DNA of 64,000 nucleotides from the NCBI RefSeq assembly GCF_042477335.2, contig NC_091250.1:133645384-133709383 (forward strand), given 5' to 3'. Below, one piece after another: positions 46,307 to 58,201 of this stretch. The stretch comes from Ovis canadensis (Eukaryota > Chordata > Mammalia > Artiodactyla > Bovidae). The number at the start of each line of letters is the position of its first letter. Positions within the stretch are counted from its first letter, which is position 1. A program made the translations under genes and the position numbers. Below the pieces are notes generated by a model that saw only the letters and a program-made list of their open reading frames with translations, was not told the origin of the DNA and did no database searches.

Positions 46307-49286
46307 GGGAAGCCGAGGACCCTCCTCCCTGGGCACATCCCAGGGTGGGTTCCCTGTGGCCGCTGCTTGCCTGCCCACAGAGGGGACAGGCGGAGGATGG
46401 GTGGGTGAAGGGGCTGGGTCAGCGGGAGAGCGGGCAGCCTCCATGGGCCTCCTAAGAAGTAAGAGTGCTGGGAATTCCCCCAAATTGGTCCCTTCTTGTA
46501 TTAGTCAGAGGACCCCGCTGAGACCACCGCAGCAAAGGGGACACTCACTGCCTTACAAGGGGAGGGGAGGGCAGCCCCCGCCCGGCCCGGCGGGGCCCGA
46601 GTGTCCCCGCTTCCCTTCGCTGCTCTCCCCAGGGAGGGCTTCCCCAGCGCCTCATCACTTGTCACCCTCCCAGGCCCAGTGTGGTCCTGACATCCAGGAC
46701 ATCAGGGGCTTGATTGTCAGCCGCCACCCCATCGAGGACAGCACCCCCCAAACAGGATGAAGCCCGGAGAAGGGAGAAGGACAGGGTCGCCCTGGGGAGG
46801 ACCTGGAGAAGCAAAGCCCGTCTGCTCCGCCAGGAGCTGTGCCCGTTTGGTTATGACCCCAGCAGCTCTGGGCCCAGAGGACACGCCACCAGATTCCTAT
46901 GCAGGGGGTCCACACATTAGCCCGCCCCCTGAGAGCGATGGCCACCTCAGCCGCTCCCCTGGGGTTCCCGCCCAACCCAGCCTCACACCTGGGTCAGTGG
47001 ACACACCTGGACTTGGACACCGTGCCCCATGCCTGGTCATGCCCTTCAAACCGCCCAGGCCTCACGCGTTCTCCAGGCAGTGTGGGGTCCCCCGGGGGTT
47101 CCTGCATGGAGGGACCCAGCAGAAAGCTGCTGGCGTCTGGGCGGGTCCCCGGCGGGGCTAGCGACCGGAGCTGGTGTGAGCGTCCTGGTTTTGGCCACCG
47201 TGTGGGGCGGAGGGTGGGGGGTACAGGCAACTGGACTATTTCTGCAACTTTCCTGTAAGCCTAAAATTATCTCAGAAGCAGCCTTTTTTAAACAAGTGTC
47301 CCTGTGGCAGGGTCGGTGGGGGTGAGGGTTTGTGATGTGCCTGTGGGAGCCTGTCACCCGCGTCCCGCTGGCCACCCCTGCTTCTCCCCAGAGGTCACCC
47401 GGGGCCCCTTGGCTCCCCGGAGGGTGGGTGTTTACTCCAGCCCCTCCTCGTCAGACACAGGCCCTGGGACTCCCAGGCGAGCTCTGTGCTCACCCCTCAC
47501 TGGCAGACGAGGGGCTGCTGGGGCTGGGGAGGGGCAGCTCAAATCACGAAGAAGGCTCCCTTCCCAGATGTGCTTTGGGAAGTCCTGGAGGGAAGGGGGG
47601 CATTTCACAAAGTGCTCCCGATCCTCCCAGTGCCGCCCACCCGCTCTGTGCCCCGCGGTCTGCAGGGGCGGCAGCAGGCACCACGCCGGGGCACCCTCCC
47701 AACAGCAGAGCTGTCTAGAGGATGGGGCCCAGGGGCAGACCGCCTGCAGAGGTGCAGGTGCTGGGCGGTAGGGCCCCTCGGACAGGCAGCCCAGGTCGGG
47801 GGTGGGGGTCAGTGTGCAGGTGGGACAGCTCCTGGGGGCGGGGGCCCCGCCGGCCGCGGGCTGTGCCGGTGATTTTCCTACCAGTGGCTCTGGCCCCCGG
47901 CCAGGTGAGCAGACGCTGACCCGCATTTCCACTACGCCCAGCGGAAAGCAGGCCTCCGAGAGGCTGGAGCCGGGGCGTCCGGCCGCAAGGCTGCGGACTC
48001 AGACTTTCCAGGCTGGGAAGTGGGTCCCCGGGGGAGGGGCCCTCGCTGGGCTGGTGGGGGGGGGGGCGGTAGGGGGCTGCCTGGGGAGAGCCCTGGGCCC
48101 CTTGCAGCCCCCGCCCCCGCACCTGGTGGCCCCTCCCCACCGGGGCTGGTCCAGGAGCCCCCATCTGGCACTGCCCACGGGACTGAAAACAGCCCCTCAA
48201 ACTGGGGCCCTTTCGGTTGAACCTGCCACCTTGACTGGACAGAACGGCCTGGACACGACACCCCAGAGCCCAGATGTGGGGCCATCGGCCGTTCTGGGGG
48301 AGGGGTGGGTGGTGGCCGGGGCCACGGCTTGTGGACGGCTCCTTGTTCTCTGGTAGCCTTGCCCAAAGCCCAGGCTGTGTGTCTCCCCCTCGACACGCTG
48401 TCCCCAGCTGCCCCTTGCCCCAAGGTGCCCAAAGAGGTGGCGGTAAACAGCCCCCCTGCCGCGTAGTGCTCAGGGCCACGGCGCGTGAGGCCAGCAGTGG
48501 TGTCACAGCCTCACTTACCAGCCCCAAGGCTGGGCCGGGGGGACGGCAGGGGCTCCAGAAGGGCCGGGTCCCTGAGCTGCAGAGCAGCCCTTCCCTCTGG
48601 ACAGGTGGACACATCTCAGGACAGCTACTCAGCAGAGTAACTAGGAGCGGGGGCATGGGGCTGGTGGAGCAGGGCAGGCCTGGGCAGGGCACGCAGGCCC
48701 ACGGGGTCAGTCCAGAGCCGGACCTCCCGAGCAGGTGTATCCTCAAAAACAGCTGCAGGGCCAGCCTGGGACTTGGTCTGTGATGGGGAGCGCCGGCAGG
48801 CGTGTGAAGGGTGTGTGCACACGTGTGCCTTCCTGGACCCGGGTGTGGTGGGAGTGGAGGCCCCCGGACCCCAGCCCCCCCAGACACTGAGGTCCGTGAC
48901 CCACACGTTCTCCACCCAAAACCCTCGGTCTGGCAGCTCCCTCCCCCGGAGCTGGGCCAGCACTGCTGCCCCGAGGAGCCCAGCCTGGGGCTCGCCCCCA
49001 GCTGTGGCCCCCACCCTGCAGCCCTGGCCAGCCTCTTCCCCCGGGCTCAGTCTCCCTGTCGACAGGATGTCTGGGTGTGTGGCCCCTGGGCGCCTGCTGG
49101 ACCAGGGAGTGATGAGACAAGCCCAGGCCGAGCCCCCGGATGGCAAAGAAACATCCAGGCTCTTAGCAGCAGAGGCTGTGCCCACCACCCCCTGCCCTGC
49201 AACCCAGGCTGCGAGTCCTGTGAACTACAGGGGGAGGCACAGATGGAGGTGCTCTCTGCCCCGGGATCCCAGGTTCGCTTGAGGGT
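46307..49286. other. Gene-free intergenic DNA
   Basis: GC-rich. About 47235-47290 ends with a string like the 3' tail of an old LINE (CCTGTAAGCCTAAAATTATC) on the + strand. A long minus-strand frame at 47715-48887 has no family signature. Confidence 0.45.
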
Positions 49287-49588
49287 GCCCCTCTCTGGGG
49301 AGCACCCTCTCCTGGGAGCACCCCTGCTGGGAGCACCCCCTCTCCAGAGCACCCTCTCCAGGGAGCACCCTCTCCTGGGAGCACTCCTCTCCTGGGAGCA
49401 CCCTTGCTGGGAACACTCCCTCTCTGGGGAGCACCCCCTCTCCTGGGAGCACCCCTGCTGGGAGCACCCCCCTCTCTGGAGCACACTCTCCTGGGAGCAC
49501 TCCTGGGAGCACTCCTGCTAGGAGCACTCCCTCTCCTGGGAGCACCCCCTCTCTGGGGAGCACCCTCTCCTGGGGGCACTCCCTCTGA
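49287..49588. repeat. CTCCTGGGAGCACCC minisatellite
   Basis: About 16 irregular units of 14-23 bp share GGGAGCAC(C/T)C and alternate with CTCTCCTG, TGCTG or CTCTCTGG connectors. Some units are inverted-repeat-like (CTCCTGGGAG), so single strands could form small hairpins. Confidence 0.85.
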
Positions 49589-51774
49589 TGGCTTTCCCCA
49601 TGTTGCCCCCCTACCCACCATGTGTCCTTTGGGAAGGGGGCTCCCTGAGCACATCACGACAGCCTCCAGGTTCAGACACAGCTGATGACTCCACAGCCCT
49701 GTGGAGAGCAAGAGGAAATCCAAGGGGAGGAAGCAAATGTGAAAATTGAAGCGTAAATCCCCAAATCCCAAACAGCTCCCGGGACTCCACAGCCAGCCTG
49801 GCCGCTCGGGAGCTGCTGAGCCAGGGCTTGGATGGAGCTCCCTTTCCGCACGGCCGCTGGGCTGGCCTGTGGGGTCATGGGGGGGTCATCTCTGTGGGAA
49901 AGCATGGGGGTGCTGCCAGAGGAGGTGGAGGGACCCCTCAGGCCAGCCCACCCCTGTGCTGAGTGTCCACTGCCCCGTCAGAGTCCAGAAGCCCCAGTGC
50001 TGGGCAGCCAGGCCCGGATGGCAGGGGCTGCTGTCCTGGGCGCCCGGCCCCCTCCTCCTGCCCTGCTGCAAACCCCGCCGCGTGTGTGGGGAGCCCACAC
50101 AAGGGGGCTTGGCGGCCCCTCTGGGCTCTGCATCTGTGGCAGTCACCAGCCCCCGTCTCCACCCCGGCCCGCACTCCGCTCCCCGACCCCCAGGCCTTCC
50201 CTGTCTGTCTCAGAGCCCCTCCTGAGGCCGAGCGCTGCTAGACAGGGTCCCAGGGAGAGTGTAGGAGGTGGCAGAGTGTGCGGCCCAAGAGGAGGCCCTC
50301 GGGGCCGGTGTCCCCAGGGAGACCTGCTGGGTCCTTCCCAGGTGCCAGCCCTTCCGCACAGTCCGTCTACACTCGTCTAGGAAAGCATAGCCTCAACCCT
50401 CCCACGTCCTGCTGGGGGAGCCGGGAAGAGGCGAGGGGCAGCTCACATCCAGGGGGCCCCACCCCGGCACCCTTGTCCTGGGCTGGGCGTGGAGGGGCAC
50501 AGGTGAGGGTCCTGTGGGTGAACTTCCGGCCCCTCACCTGCTCTGAAGCGCCCTCCCGGCTTGGTGCACATCAGCCGCCTGGAGACACCCTGGGAGCCCG
50601 TGTCCAGCTGGCAGGTTGCACCTGGCCTGGGGGCTGCAAACAGACCTGGGCCCTGGAGCCCCTTCAACAGGCCACGCTTTGGCCCCGGGGCCTGGTGACC
50701 GCAGAGCTGGCTTGTCCCTGCGGGGCCTGGAGGCCTGGGTGGCAGCCCCCATTCCCCCAGGGGCCGCCAGCCCCCCATCCCCGTGTCGTCTAGGACCACG
50801 CCACCCCCGTGAGAGGTGGGGTCTACTCTCCTCCCCGTGACCGGCGCTGTGGCTCCCCGTCTCACGAGGGCAGGTCCCTTCGGCCATGCAGCCTCCCCCG
50901 GCTCCTGCTCTCAGGACGCCTGCCCAGGCACCAGCCACCATCCGAGTGGAAGTGTGGGCCGGGCAGAGCCCGCGGGCAAAGGCTCCAGGCCCTGCCAAGG
51001 CCCCAGCCCAGCTCAGGCCCCGGCCCTGAGCTAAGGGGCCTCTGGACGACTCCAGCAGTGGCCTTCCTGCTGCTCAGTGACCCCACGGGGAGTGGGATCT
51101 GCTGCCCACGGGGCCCTGCCTGTGTGCAGGTGTGTGGGCAGAGCATATAGTGTGGTGGGTTCCAGGCGCCAGGTCCCCAGTGGCTGGTCAGGCACCAGCC
51201 GGGAACCAGAGGCCACCCCAGCGGGGCCCTGGGTGTTCCCTGCTCGTGCCTACGGCTCCCTCTGGACCCTCGGGAGCCTGAGCCGTCCCCGCAGCACTGG
51301 GGATCCAAGGGCTCTCAGGGGCCCAAGAAGGCTTCTTGCCAGGAATCCAAAGCCCCAGGCGGAGTGTCTTCCAGAACATTCTGCAGGGAAGCGTGTGGGC
51401 AGTCAGGTCTCCCCCAGAATGGTTGCCCACGGGTCTGCTGGGTTCTTACTTTTCGGAGCCCACGTGCCTCCCCCGTCCTCCACCCCCGAGACACCCAGAT
51501 TCTCGGTTACTCCCGCTGGCGGCGCTGTGCGCCCCTGCAGACCAGAGCTGCCTCCACAGGAGGAGCGTTCGTTCTCTGAGTCTTCCCCGCGTCTTAAGCT
51601 CTCTGCGAACACCAGCAGTGTTTGCAGAACCCCTGGGGCTGTCTCGCCTCCTCTCGCCTCCTCTCCGCCGTCTCTTCTCTGCATCTGGTCTTGAAGACCA
51701 GGCTCTGCCCTCTGGCCCGTCAGGTGCTGGGGACTCTGGCACGTGGGAGCCGCTCACTGTGCGTGCGGACTTTT
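49589..51774. other. Gene-free intergenic DNA
   Basis: GC-rich with overlapping spurious frames on both strands. No repeat or gene can be supported. Confidence 0.45.
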
Positions 51775-52325
51775 CCTCTCAGTGGTGTCCTCTGAAGCAC
51801 GAATGTGTCTTATTTTGATGAAGCATAATTCACCTATTTCCCCCTCAGTCGTTTGTGCTTCGGGTGTCAAGCCTAAGAAGTCGTTGCCTAGGTCCATGAG
51901 CACGGCAGCCACACCGGAGACCCCTCTCAGAGTTCTCGGGCTTTAGCTCTTGTGTTTGGCTCTTGTCTCGGTGTGAGGTGGGAGCGAGTCCTGTCTCCTG
52001 GGCACGCCTGCGGCGGGGCTGCCCTCTCCTCCAGGGCCGGCTTTGGCGCAGCTGTGGTGTCGGCGGCCCTCGGGGAGGCCCGCTTCCGGGCTGTCGGCCG
52101 CTCCCCGCCGGCCTCGTCTCGGGACAGCGCCACCGCCCTCATTCCCGTAGCTTTGTGATAGCTTTGAAATTGAGACGTGGGAGTTCTCCCACTTAGTGCT
52201 TCTTTCATGAGGTTATTTTGGTTATCTGGGGCACTTGCAATTCCATATGAATTTCAAGATCAGCCTTTCCATTTCTGGAGGGAAAAAAGTAGTTGGAATT
52301 TTGATGGGGGTTGTAGTGAGTCTGT

Positions 52326-52535
52326 GGGCTTCCCAGGCGGCGCTGGTACTAAAGAACCCACCTGCCAAGGCAGGAGACTCAAGAGAGGTGGGTTCCAGCC
52401 CCGGGCCAGGAAGACCCCCTGGAGGAGCGCGTGGCAGCCCACTCCAGTGTTCCTGCCTGAAGAGGCCCAGGGACAGAGGAGCCTGGCGGGCTGCGGTCCC
52501 TGGGGTCGCGGAGAGCTGGCTCTGCTGGAGCCGCC
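52326..52535 (+). mobile_element. Bov-tA SINE in antisense L1
   Basis: Starts GGGCTTCCCAGGCGGCGCTGG, continues with the BovB-derived body and fades near 52530. Diverged. Confidence 0.8.
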
Positions 52536-52810
52536 TGCACGCCTGCACGCCTGCGCCTGCACGGAATGCTCTGTGGGTGGCTGTGGGGAGCGCCTGCTTC
52601 TCAGCAGCACTGGCCCTCCCAGCCAGTGAGCACGTCTCTCCACCCGTTTGCGTCTCTAATTCCCAGCCGTGTTCTGTGGCTTGCAGTGTGCACCTTTTCC
52701 ACTTCTTTGTTTAAACTGATTCCTAAGTAGTTTATCCTTTTTTGATGCTATTGTGAACGGAGCTGTTTCCTTAATTTTACTCTCAGAGTATTCGTTGCTG
52801 GTGTATGGAA

Positions 52811-53001
52811 GGGCTTCCCTGGTGGCCCAGACGGGGAAGAATGTGCCTGCAGCGAAGGAGACCCAGGTCTGATCCCCGGGTCGGGAAGATCCCCTGGAGA
52901 AGGGAATGTCAACTCACTCCAGTAGTCTTGCCAGAGGAGCCTGGCAGGATACAACCCCTGGGACTGCAAAGAGCTGGACATGGCTGAGCAGTTAGCACAC
53001 A
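52811..53001 (+). mobile_element. Bov-tA SINE in antisense L1, with target duplication
   Basis: Starts GGCTTCCCTGGTGGCCCAGA and ends near GCTGAGCAGTTAGCACACA. L1 target GTGTATGGAA (52801-52810) is repeated as GTGTATAGAA (53002-53011), one mismatch, which confirms the borders. Confidence 0.88.
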
Positions 53002-53565
53002 GTGTATAGAAACGCAGCCGATCTTCGAGTACCGACCTTATATCTGCGACCTTGCTGAGCTCATTTACTAGTTCCAATATTTTTGTATAGATTTCTTAGC
53101 ATTTTGTATACAAGGTCATGTTATCTGCAAACAGAGATAATTTTGCTTCATCTTTGTCAACTTTTGCGTCATTTTCTTGCAGAGTTTTCCTGGCTAGAAC
53201 CTCCAACATTGAATAGAAGAAACAGGAGTGGGCGTTCTTGTCTTGTTCCTAATTGCAGGGAAAAAGCTTTCTGTTCTCTTCTTGTTTTTGCAATGACTTT
53301 CTCTAGTTTCAGTATCAGGGTAAAACGAGGCTTATAGAGTGAGTTGGGAAGTAGTCCCTCTTCTTTTGGTTTTGGAAGATTTAGAGAAGGATTGGTGTTA
53401 ATTTTCCTTTAAATATTTAGTGAAATTCACTGATAAAGGCATATGATCCTGGGCTTTTCTTTATGGTAAGTTTTTAAAATTATTAATTAAATCTCTTTAG
53501 TATAATTCTATTCAGATTTTTCTATTTCTTCTTGAGTCAGTATTGGCAGTTTGTATCTTCCCAAG

Positions 53566-55155
53566 AATACGCAGAACTGTACAAAAAAGATCTTCACAAC
53601 CCAGAGAATCACGAGGGTGTGATCACTCACCTGGAGCCAGACATCCTGGAATGTGAAGTCAAGTGGGCCTTAGGAAGCATCACTACGAACAAAGCTAGTG
53701 GAGGTGATGGAATTCCAGTTGAGCTGTTTCAAATCCTGAAAGATGATGCTGTGAAAGTGCTGCACTCAATATGCCAGCAAATTTGGAAAATTCAGCTGTG
53801 GCCACAGGACTGGAAAAGGTCAGTTTTCATTCCAATCCCAAAGTAAGGCAATGCCAAAGAATGCTCAAACTACCACACAATTGCACTCATCTCACACGCT
53901 AGTAAAGTAATGCTCAAAATTCTACAGGTCAGGCTTCAGCAATATGTGAACCGTGAACTCCCTGATGTTCAAGCTGGTTTGAGAAAAGGCAGAGGAACCA
54001 GAGGTCAAATTGCCAACATCCACTGGATCATGGAAAAAGGAAGAGAGTTCCAGAAAAACATCGATTTCTGCCTTATTGACTATGCCAAAGCCTTTGACTG
54101 TGTGGATCACAATAAACTGTGGAAAATTCTGAGAGAGATGGGAATAGCAGACCACCTGACCTGCCTCTTGAGAAATCTGTATGCAGGTCAGGAAGCAACA
54201 GTTAGAACTGGACATGGAACAACACACTGGTTCCAAATAGGAAAAGGAGTACGTCAAGGCTGTATATTGTCACCTTGCTTCTTTAACTTCTATGCAGAGT
54301 ACATCATGAGAAACACTGGACTGGAAGAAGCACAAGCTGGAACCAAGATTGCCGGGAGAAATATCAATAACCTCAGATATGCAGATGACACCACCCTTAT
54401 GGCAGAAAGTGAAGAGGAGCTAAAAAGCCTCTTGATGAAAGTGAAAAAGGAGGGTGAAAAAGTTGGCTTAAAGCTCAACATTCAGAAAACGAAGATCATG
54501 GCATCCGGTCCCATCACTTCATGGGAAATAGTTGGGGAAACAGTGGAAACAGCGTCAGACTTTATTTTTGGGGGCTCCAAACTCACTGCAGATGGTGACT
54601 GCAGCCATGAAATTAAAAGACACTTACTCCTTGGAAGAAAAGTTATGACCAACCTAGATAGCATATTCAAAAGCAGAGACATTACTTTGCCGACTAAGGT
54701 CCGTCTAGTCTAGGCTATGGTTTTTCCTGTGGTCATGTATGGATGTGAGAGTTGGACTGTGAAGAAGGCTGAGTACCGAAGAATTGATGCTTTTGAACTG
54801 CGCTGTTGGAGAAGACTCTTGAGAGTCCCTTGGACTGCAAGGAGATCCAACCAGTCCATCCTAAAGGAGATCAGCCCTGGGATTTCTTTGGAAGGAATGA
54901 TGCTAAAGCTGAAACTCCAGTACTTTGGCCACCTCATGCGAAGAGTTGACTCATTGGAAAAGACTCTGATGCTGGGAGGGATTGGGGGCAGGAGGAGAAG
55001 GGGACGACCGAGGATGAGATGGCTGGATGGCATCACCGACTCGATGGACGTGAGTCTGAGTGAACTCCGGGAGTTGGTGATGGACAGGGAGGCGTGGCGT
55101 GCTGCGGTTCATGGGGTCCCAGAGTCGGACATGACTGAGCGACTTAACTGAACTG
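53566..55155 (+). mobile_element. BovB (RTE-class) LINE, 5'-truncated, two stop codons
   Basis: One frame stays in register from about 53532 to the natural stop at 55149-55151 and is broken only by TAA at 53844-53846 and TAG at 54711-54713. It encodes the BovB reverse transcriptase and C-terminal region. The RT active-site box YADD lies at 54378-54389, preceded by L-R, and the basic C-terminal stretch [16 protein letters not shown] is near 54987-55034. The endonuclease domain is absent by 5' truncation. The 3' end (GACTTAACTGAACTG) is present. It inserted within an older antisense L1. It cannot make the full protein as it stands. Confidence 0.92.
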
Positions 55156-55363
55156 GTTTGATATCGGCCTTTTGCAGGCAGCATGTGATAAGATCAGGTT
55201 TTATTTTCGTCTGCTCTGCCATTTGCTGTCAATTAACTGGTGTTTAATTCATATTGAATCTTGAGCTGTAAGGCAGGATTTGGATCTGCCGTTTGCTGTT
55301 TGTTTCCCACGTGGGTTGTATCTTTTTTGTTCTTCTGTTTCTCTGTGCTGCCCCCCTCTGCAT

Positions 55364-55864
55364 TGTTCAGTGGCTCAGTCAGGTCTTGACTCTTTGCAAC
55401 CCCATGAACTATAGCACACCTGGCTTCCCTGTCCCTCACCATCTCCCAGAGCTTGCTCAAACTCACTTCCACTGAGTCGGTGATGCCATCCAACCATTTC
55501 ATCCTCTATCGTCCCCTTCTCCTTCCACCTTCAATCTTTCCCAGCATCAGGGTCTTTTCCAATGAGTCAGGTCTTCACATCAGGCGGCCAAAGTATTGGA
55601 GTTTCAGCTTCAGCATCAGTCATTCCAATGAATATTCAGGGTTGATTTCCTTTAGGATGGACTGCTTTGATCTCCTTGCTGTCCAAGGGACTCTCAAGAG
55701 TCTTCACCAGCACTACAATTTGAAAACATCAATTCTTCAGAGCTCAGCCTTCTCTATGGTCCAACTCTCACATCCGTACATGACTCCTGGAAAAATCATA
55801 GCTTTAACTATACGGACGTTTGTCGGCAAAATGACGTCTGTGGTTTTTAATACACCGTCTGGGT
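55364..55864 (-). mobile_element. BovB 3' end, antisense
   Basis: About 500 bp of C-terminal ORF plus 3' UTR on the minus strand, with several frame-breaking changes. It lies back-to-back with the mariner to its right and is of opposite orientation to the BovB at 53566-55155. Confidence 0.88.
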
Positions 55865-55865
55865 T

Positions 55866-56636
55866 ATGGAAGAGATCGTGGGGCAAGTGAAATGAACCAC
55901 CATCAACCGCACCAAAGGCCAGTCTTCATCTAAAGAAAGTGAGGTTGTGTATGTGATAGGATTGTAAGGGAATCCTGTATTATGAGCTTTTTCTGGAAAA
56001 CCAAACAATTCCAACAAGTACTGCTCCCAATGAGACCAACTGAAGGCACTCAACGAAAAGCATCTGGAATCAATCAGCAGAAAATGCACGATCTTCCATT
56101 AGGATAATGCAAGACAGTGCGTTTCTTTGATGACCAGGCAAAAGCTGTTGGAGCTTGCCTGGGAAGTTCTGATTCCAGTGTGTTCACCAGACGCTGCGCC
56201 TTCGGGTGTCTATTTTGGTCTTTACAAAATTGTCTTAATGGAAAAATTTTCCATTCCCTGGAAGACTGAAAGAGACACCTGGAATAGTTCCTTGCTTAAA
56301 CTGATAAGAAATTCTGGAAAGATGGAATTATGAAGCAGCCTGGAAAACGGCAGCAGGCAGAGGGCAAAACGGCGGATACATCGCTCAGTAAGGTCCTCGG
56401 TGAAGATGGAAACACGGGGACTTCCTTGGCGGTCTTCGCTCTCAATGCAGGGGGCTGGGTTAATCCCTGGTCGGGGAACTAGATCCCATATGCCTCAACT
56501 AAAGATCCTGCGTGCCACAGCTAAGACCCGGTACAGCCAAATAAATAAGTAAAAATAAACTAAAAAAAGAGAAAATGAAAAGTGTGTCTTTTATTTTTAC
56601 TTAAAACCGAAGGGAGTTTTTGGCCAACCCAGTCTG
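55866..56636 (+). mobile_element. Decayed mariner DNA transposon, 5'-truncated
   Basis: The 3' half of a mariner transposase gene is followed by the 3' terminal inverted repeat (ending TTTTTGGCCAACCCAGTC near 56618-56636). Readable conserved pieces include MTRQKLLELAWEVLI near 56130-56175 and SPDAAPSG shortly after. In mariner the last catalytic Asp of the DD34D triad follows APS; here it is Gly, so the enzyme is dead even apart from frameshifts. A CHR SINE (56416-56575) splits the 3' end. The 5' inverted repeat is missing. Confidence 0.85.
56416..56575 (+). mobile_element. CHR-type SINE inside the mariner
   Basis: It begins GGGGACTTCCTTGGCGGTC, contains CTGGTCGGGGAACTAGATCC and ends in an A-rich tail (AAATAAATAAGTAAAAATAA). 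Mariner sequence continues on both sides, so it is younger than the mariner. Confidence 0.85.
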
Positions 56637-57099
56637 TTTTAAGCTATTTTCTTAGCGGCTTCCCCGGGGTTTGTTGCCGCTGCTGCCTGCTGCGGTTTAC
56701 TGGCGTTTCTGGATCAATTCTGCAAAGCTGGTATTCTTTGCCGTGTGGTCACTAAGTCTTGCCTCACCAGCTCAATGGCCAGCTCATGACTGGACAGAGA
56801 GCTCCCTAAATGCCTGGAGCCGGCGAGCCCCCCCGGCTCCAGGGAGTGGCGTGGGACTCCGTGGCTCTCGGGCCAGGCTGTCACCCCTCGGCCAGGCAGT
56901 CGGCGCCCCGCAGACTTCCCCTCTCAGCTCCCGGCTCGTCTCTTGTTCACCCCCGTGTTCTCCATCACCTCGGGCGACAGCACAGTTCATTAATGGCCTG
57001 GAAACATTTTCAGCAATCAGCTGGGAAAGGGCTTTTCATTCCTGGGTGGGCTCTGGATAGAGTCCATTGCAGACGGACTTGCAAGTGGGGTCTTCCAGG
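56637..57099. other. Intergenic DNA without recognised feature
   Basis: Mixed composition between the mariner and a BovB fragment. No gene or repeat that I can name. Confidence 0.4.
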
Positions 57100-57293
57100 A
57101 GACCACCAACTGGTCAGACAAACCAGCCCGTCCTAAAGGAAGCCAGCCCCGAATACTCATCGGAAGGGCTGATGCTGACGCTGAAGCTCCAGTACTTTGG
57201 CCACCTGATGCGAAGAGGTGACTCACCGGAAAAGACCCTGATGCTGGGAAGATTGAAGGGGGGAGAAGGGACAACAGAGGACGAGACGGTTGG
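57100..57293 (+). mobile_element. BovB C-terminal fragment
   Basis: About 190 bp on the + strand matches the BovB C-terminal ORF (readable [22 protein letters not shown]). Both ends are truncated. Confidence 0.85.
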
Positions 57294-57459
57294 GTGCTGT
57301 TGTTTCAGGGGATATCGCTCTGAGGCTGCTGGCCCCACTCTTCTCTCCAGTGGGGAGCACGGGCGATTGGTTTGCACCATGAATCTGGGGTGTCGGCTTT
57401 CAAGGCTACAGAGCTGGCGAGTGGGGGATGGGCCCGGGGCAACTTAAACCCCTCACGGC
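57294..57459. other. Short unassigned stretch
   Basis: No recognisable feature. Confidence 0.3.
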
Positions 57460-57699
57460 TTGGAGAGGAGGTGGAGAAACTGTGCCCTGCTAACAGGACT
57501 GTGAATTGGCCCAGCAGCTGTGGAAAGCAGAGTGGCAGTTCCTCAAGATATTAAAAATAGAACTACCAACTATACTTCCACAGAAAAATGGAAAAAAAAA
57601 GAACCTTCATATGATTCAGCAATTCCAGTGGCGCCCAAGAGAACTGAAAGCAGGTCCTGGAGAGATATCCCTAACCCATGCACACAGCAGCCGTGGTTC

Positions 57700-57815
57700 A
57701 CAGCGCTGCTGTCCAGTCGCCGAGTTGTGTGAGACCCTCTGTGACCCCATGGGCAGCAGCACGCCAGGCCGCCCTGTCCTTCACCTCTCCTGGAGTTTGC
57801 TCAAACTCACGATGC
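57700..57815 (-). mobile_element. BovB 3'-end fragment in L1
   Basis: Antisense BovB 3' UTR string (GACCCTCTGTGACCCCATGG then CACGCCAGGCCGCCCTGTCC), about 110 bp, nested in the L1. Confidence 0.75.
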
Positions 57816-57926
57816 CAACAGCCCACCGTAGAAGCAAGCCTGTGTCCACTGTCGGATGGATGGATAAGGAGAGTGTGGTCTCCATACAGTGGGACGTATT
57901 ATTCAGCCATAAAAAGGAAGGGACTC

Positions 57927-58201
57927 TATGAAAGAAGCCGAACGCCAACAGCACGTCACGCGACTAGTCGTATCAAGCGTGAAAAGAGGCCGAAATAATG
58001 GACAAATTCGGGAATTGGCTGGTGTTCACTTTGGGGACGGTAGTGACTGGAAATTCTTATATGTTCTCAAATTTCTATTCCTTGGTCCAATTACTGACAA
58101 CATGAATGCCTTCCATTTCTGAAAATCCACTGAGCCAGATGCAAAGGAAAATGTGAATTTCTCTATGTACATTACACAGTGCAAACATTACAGGGACATT
58201 A
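57927..58201. other. Unidentified segment of about 275 bp inserted in L1
   Basis: It is flanked by the L1 string ATAAAAAGGAAGGGACTCT (57909-57926) and a near copy at 58202-58222, as if by a long imperfect target duplication. The interior resembles no family I recognise and ends in a short AT-rich string. An L1-internal rearrangement is the main alternative. Confidence 0.45.

Larger units (their letters stand above)
51775..53565 (-). mobile_element. Antisense L1 ORF2, interrupted by two SINEs
   Basis: Minus-strand L1 ORF2 sequence. The C-terminal part is at about 51790-52320 (ERLILKFIWNCK is readable near 52240-52275), and upstream ORF2 is at about 52620-52800 and 53012-53565. Two Bov-tA SINEs are nested in it. 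It resumes beyond the BovB at about 55160-55363 with intervening L1 sequence missing. Decayed, no open frame. Confidence 0.75.

Noticed and set aside
47715-48887. 390-codon minus-strand frame in the intergenic interval
   Set aside because: GC-driven. No domain, no splice model and no promoter or poly(A) signal pairing.
53532-55151. Reverse-transcriptase reading frame as a host or viral gene
   Set aside because: Sequence, 3' end and multiple copies in the window identify a BovB non-LTR retrotransposon. No LTR, gag or envelope features.
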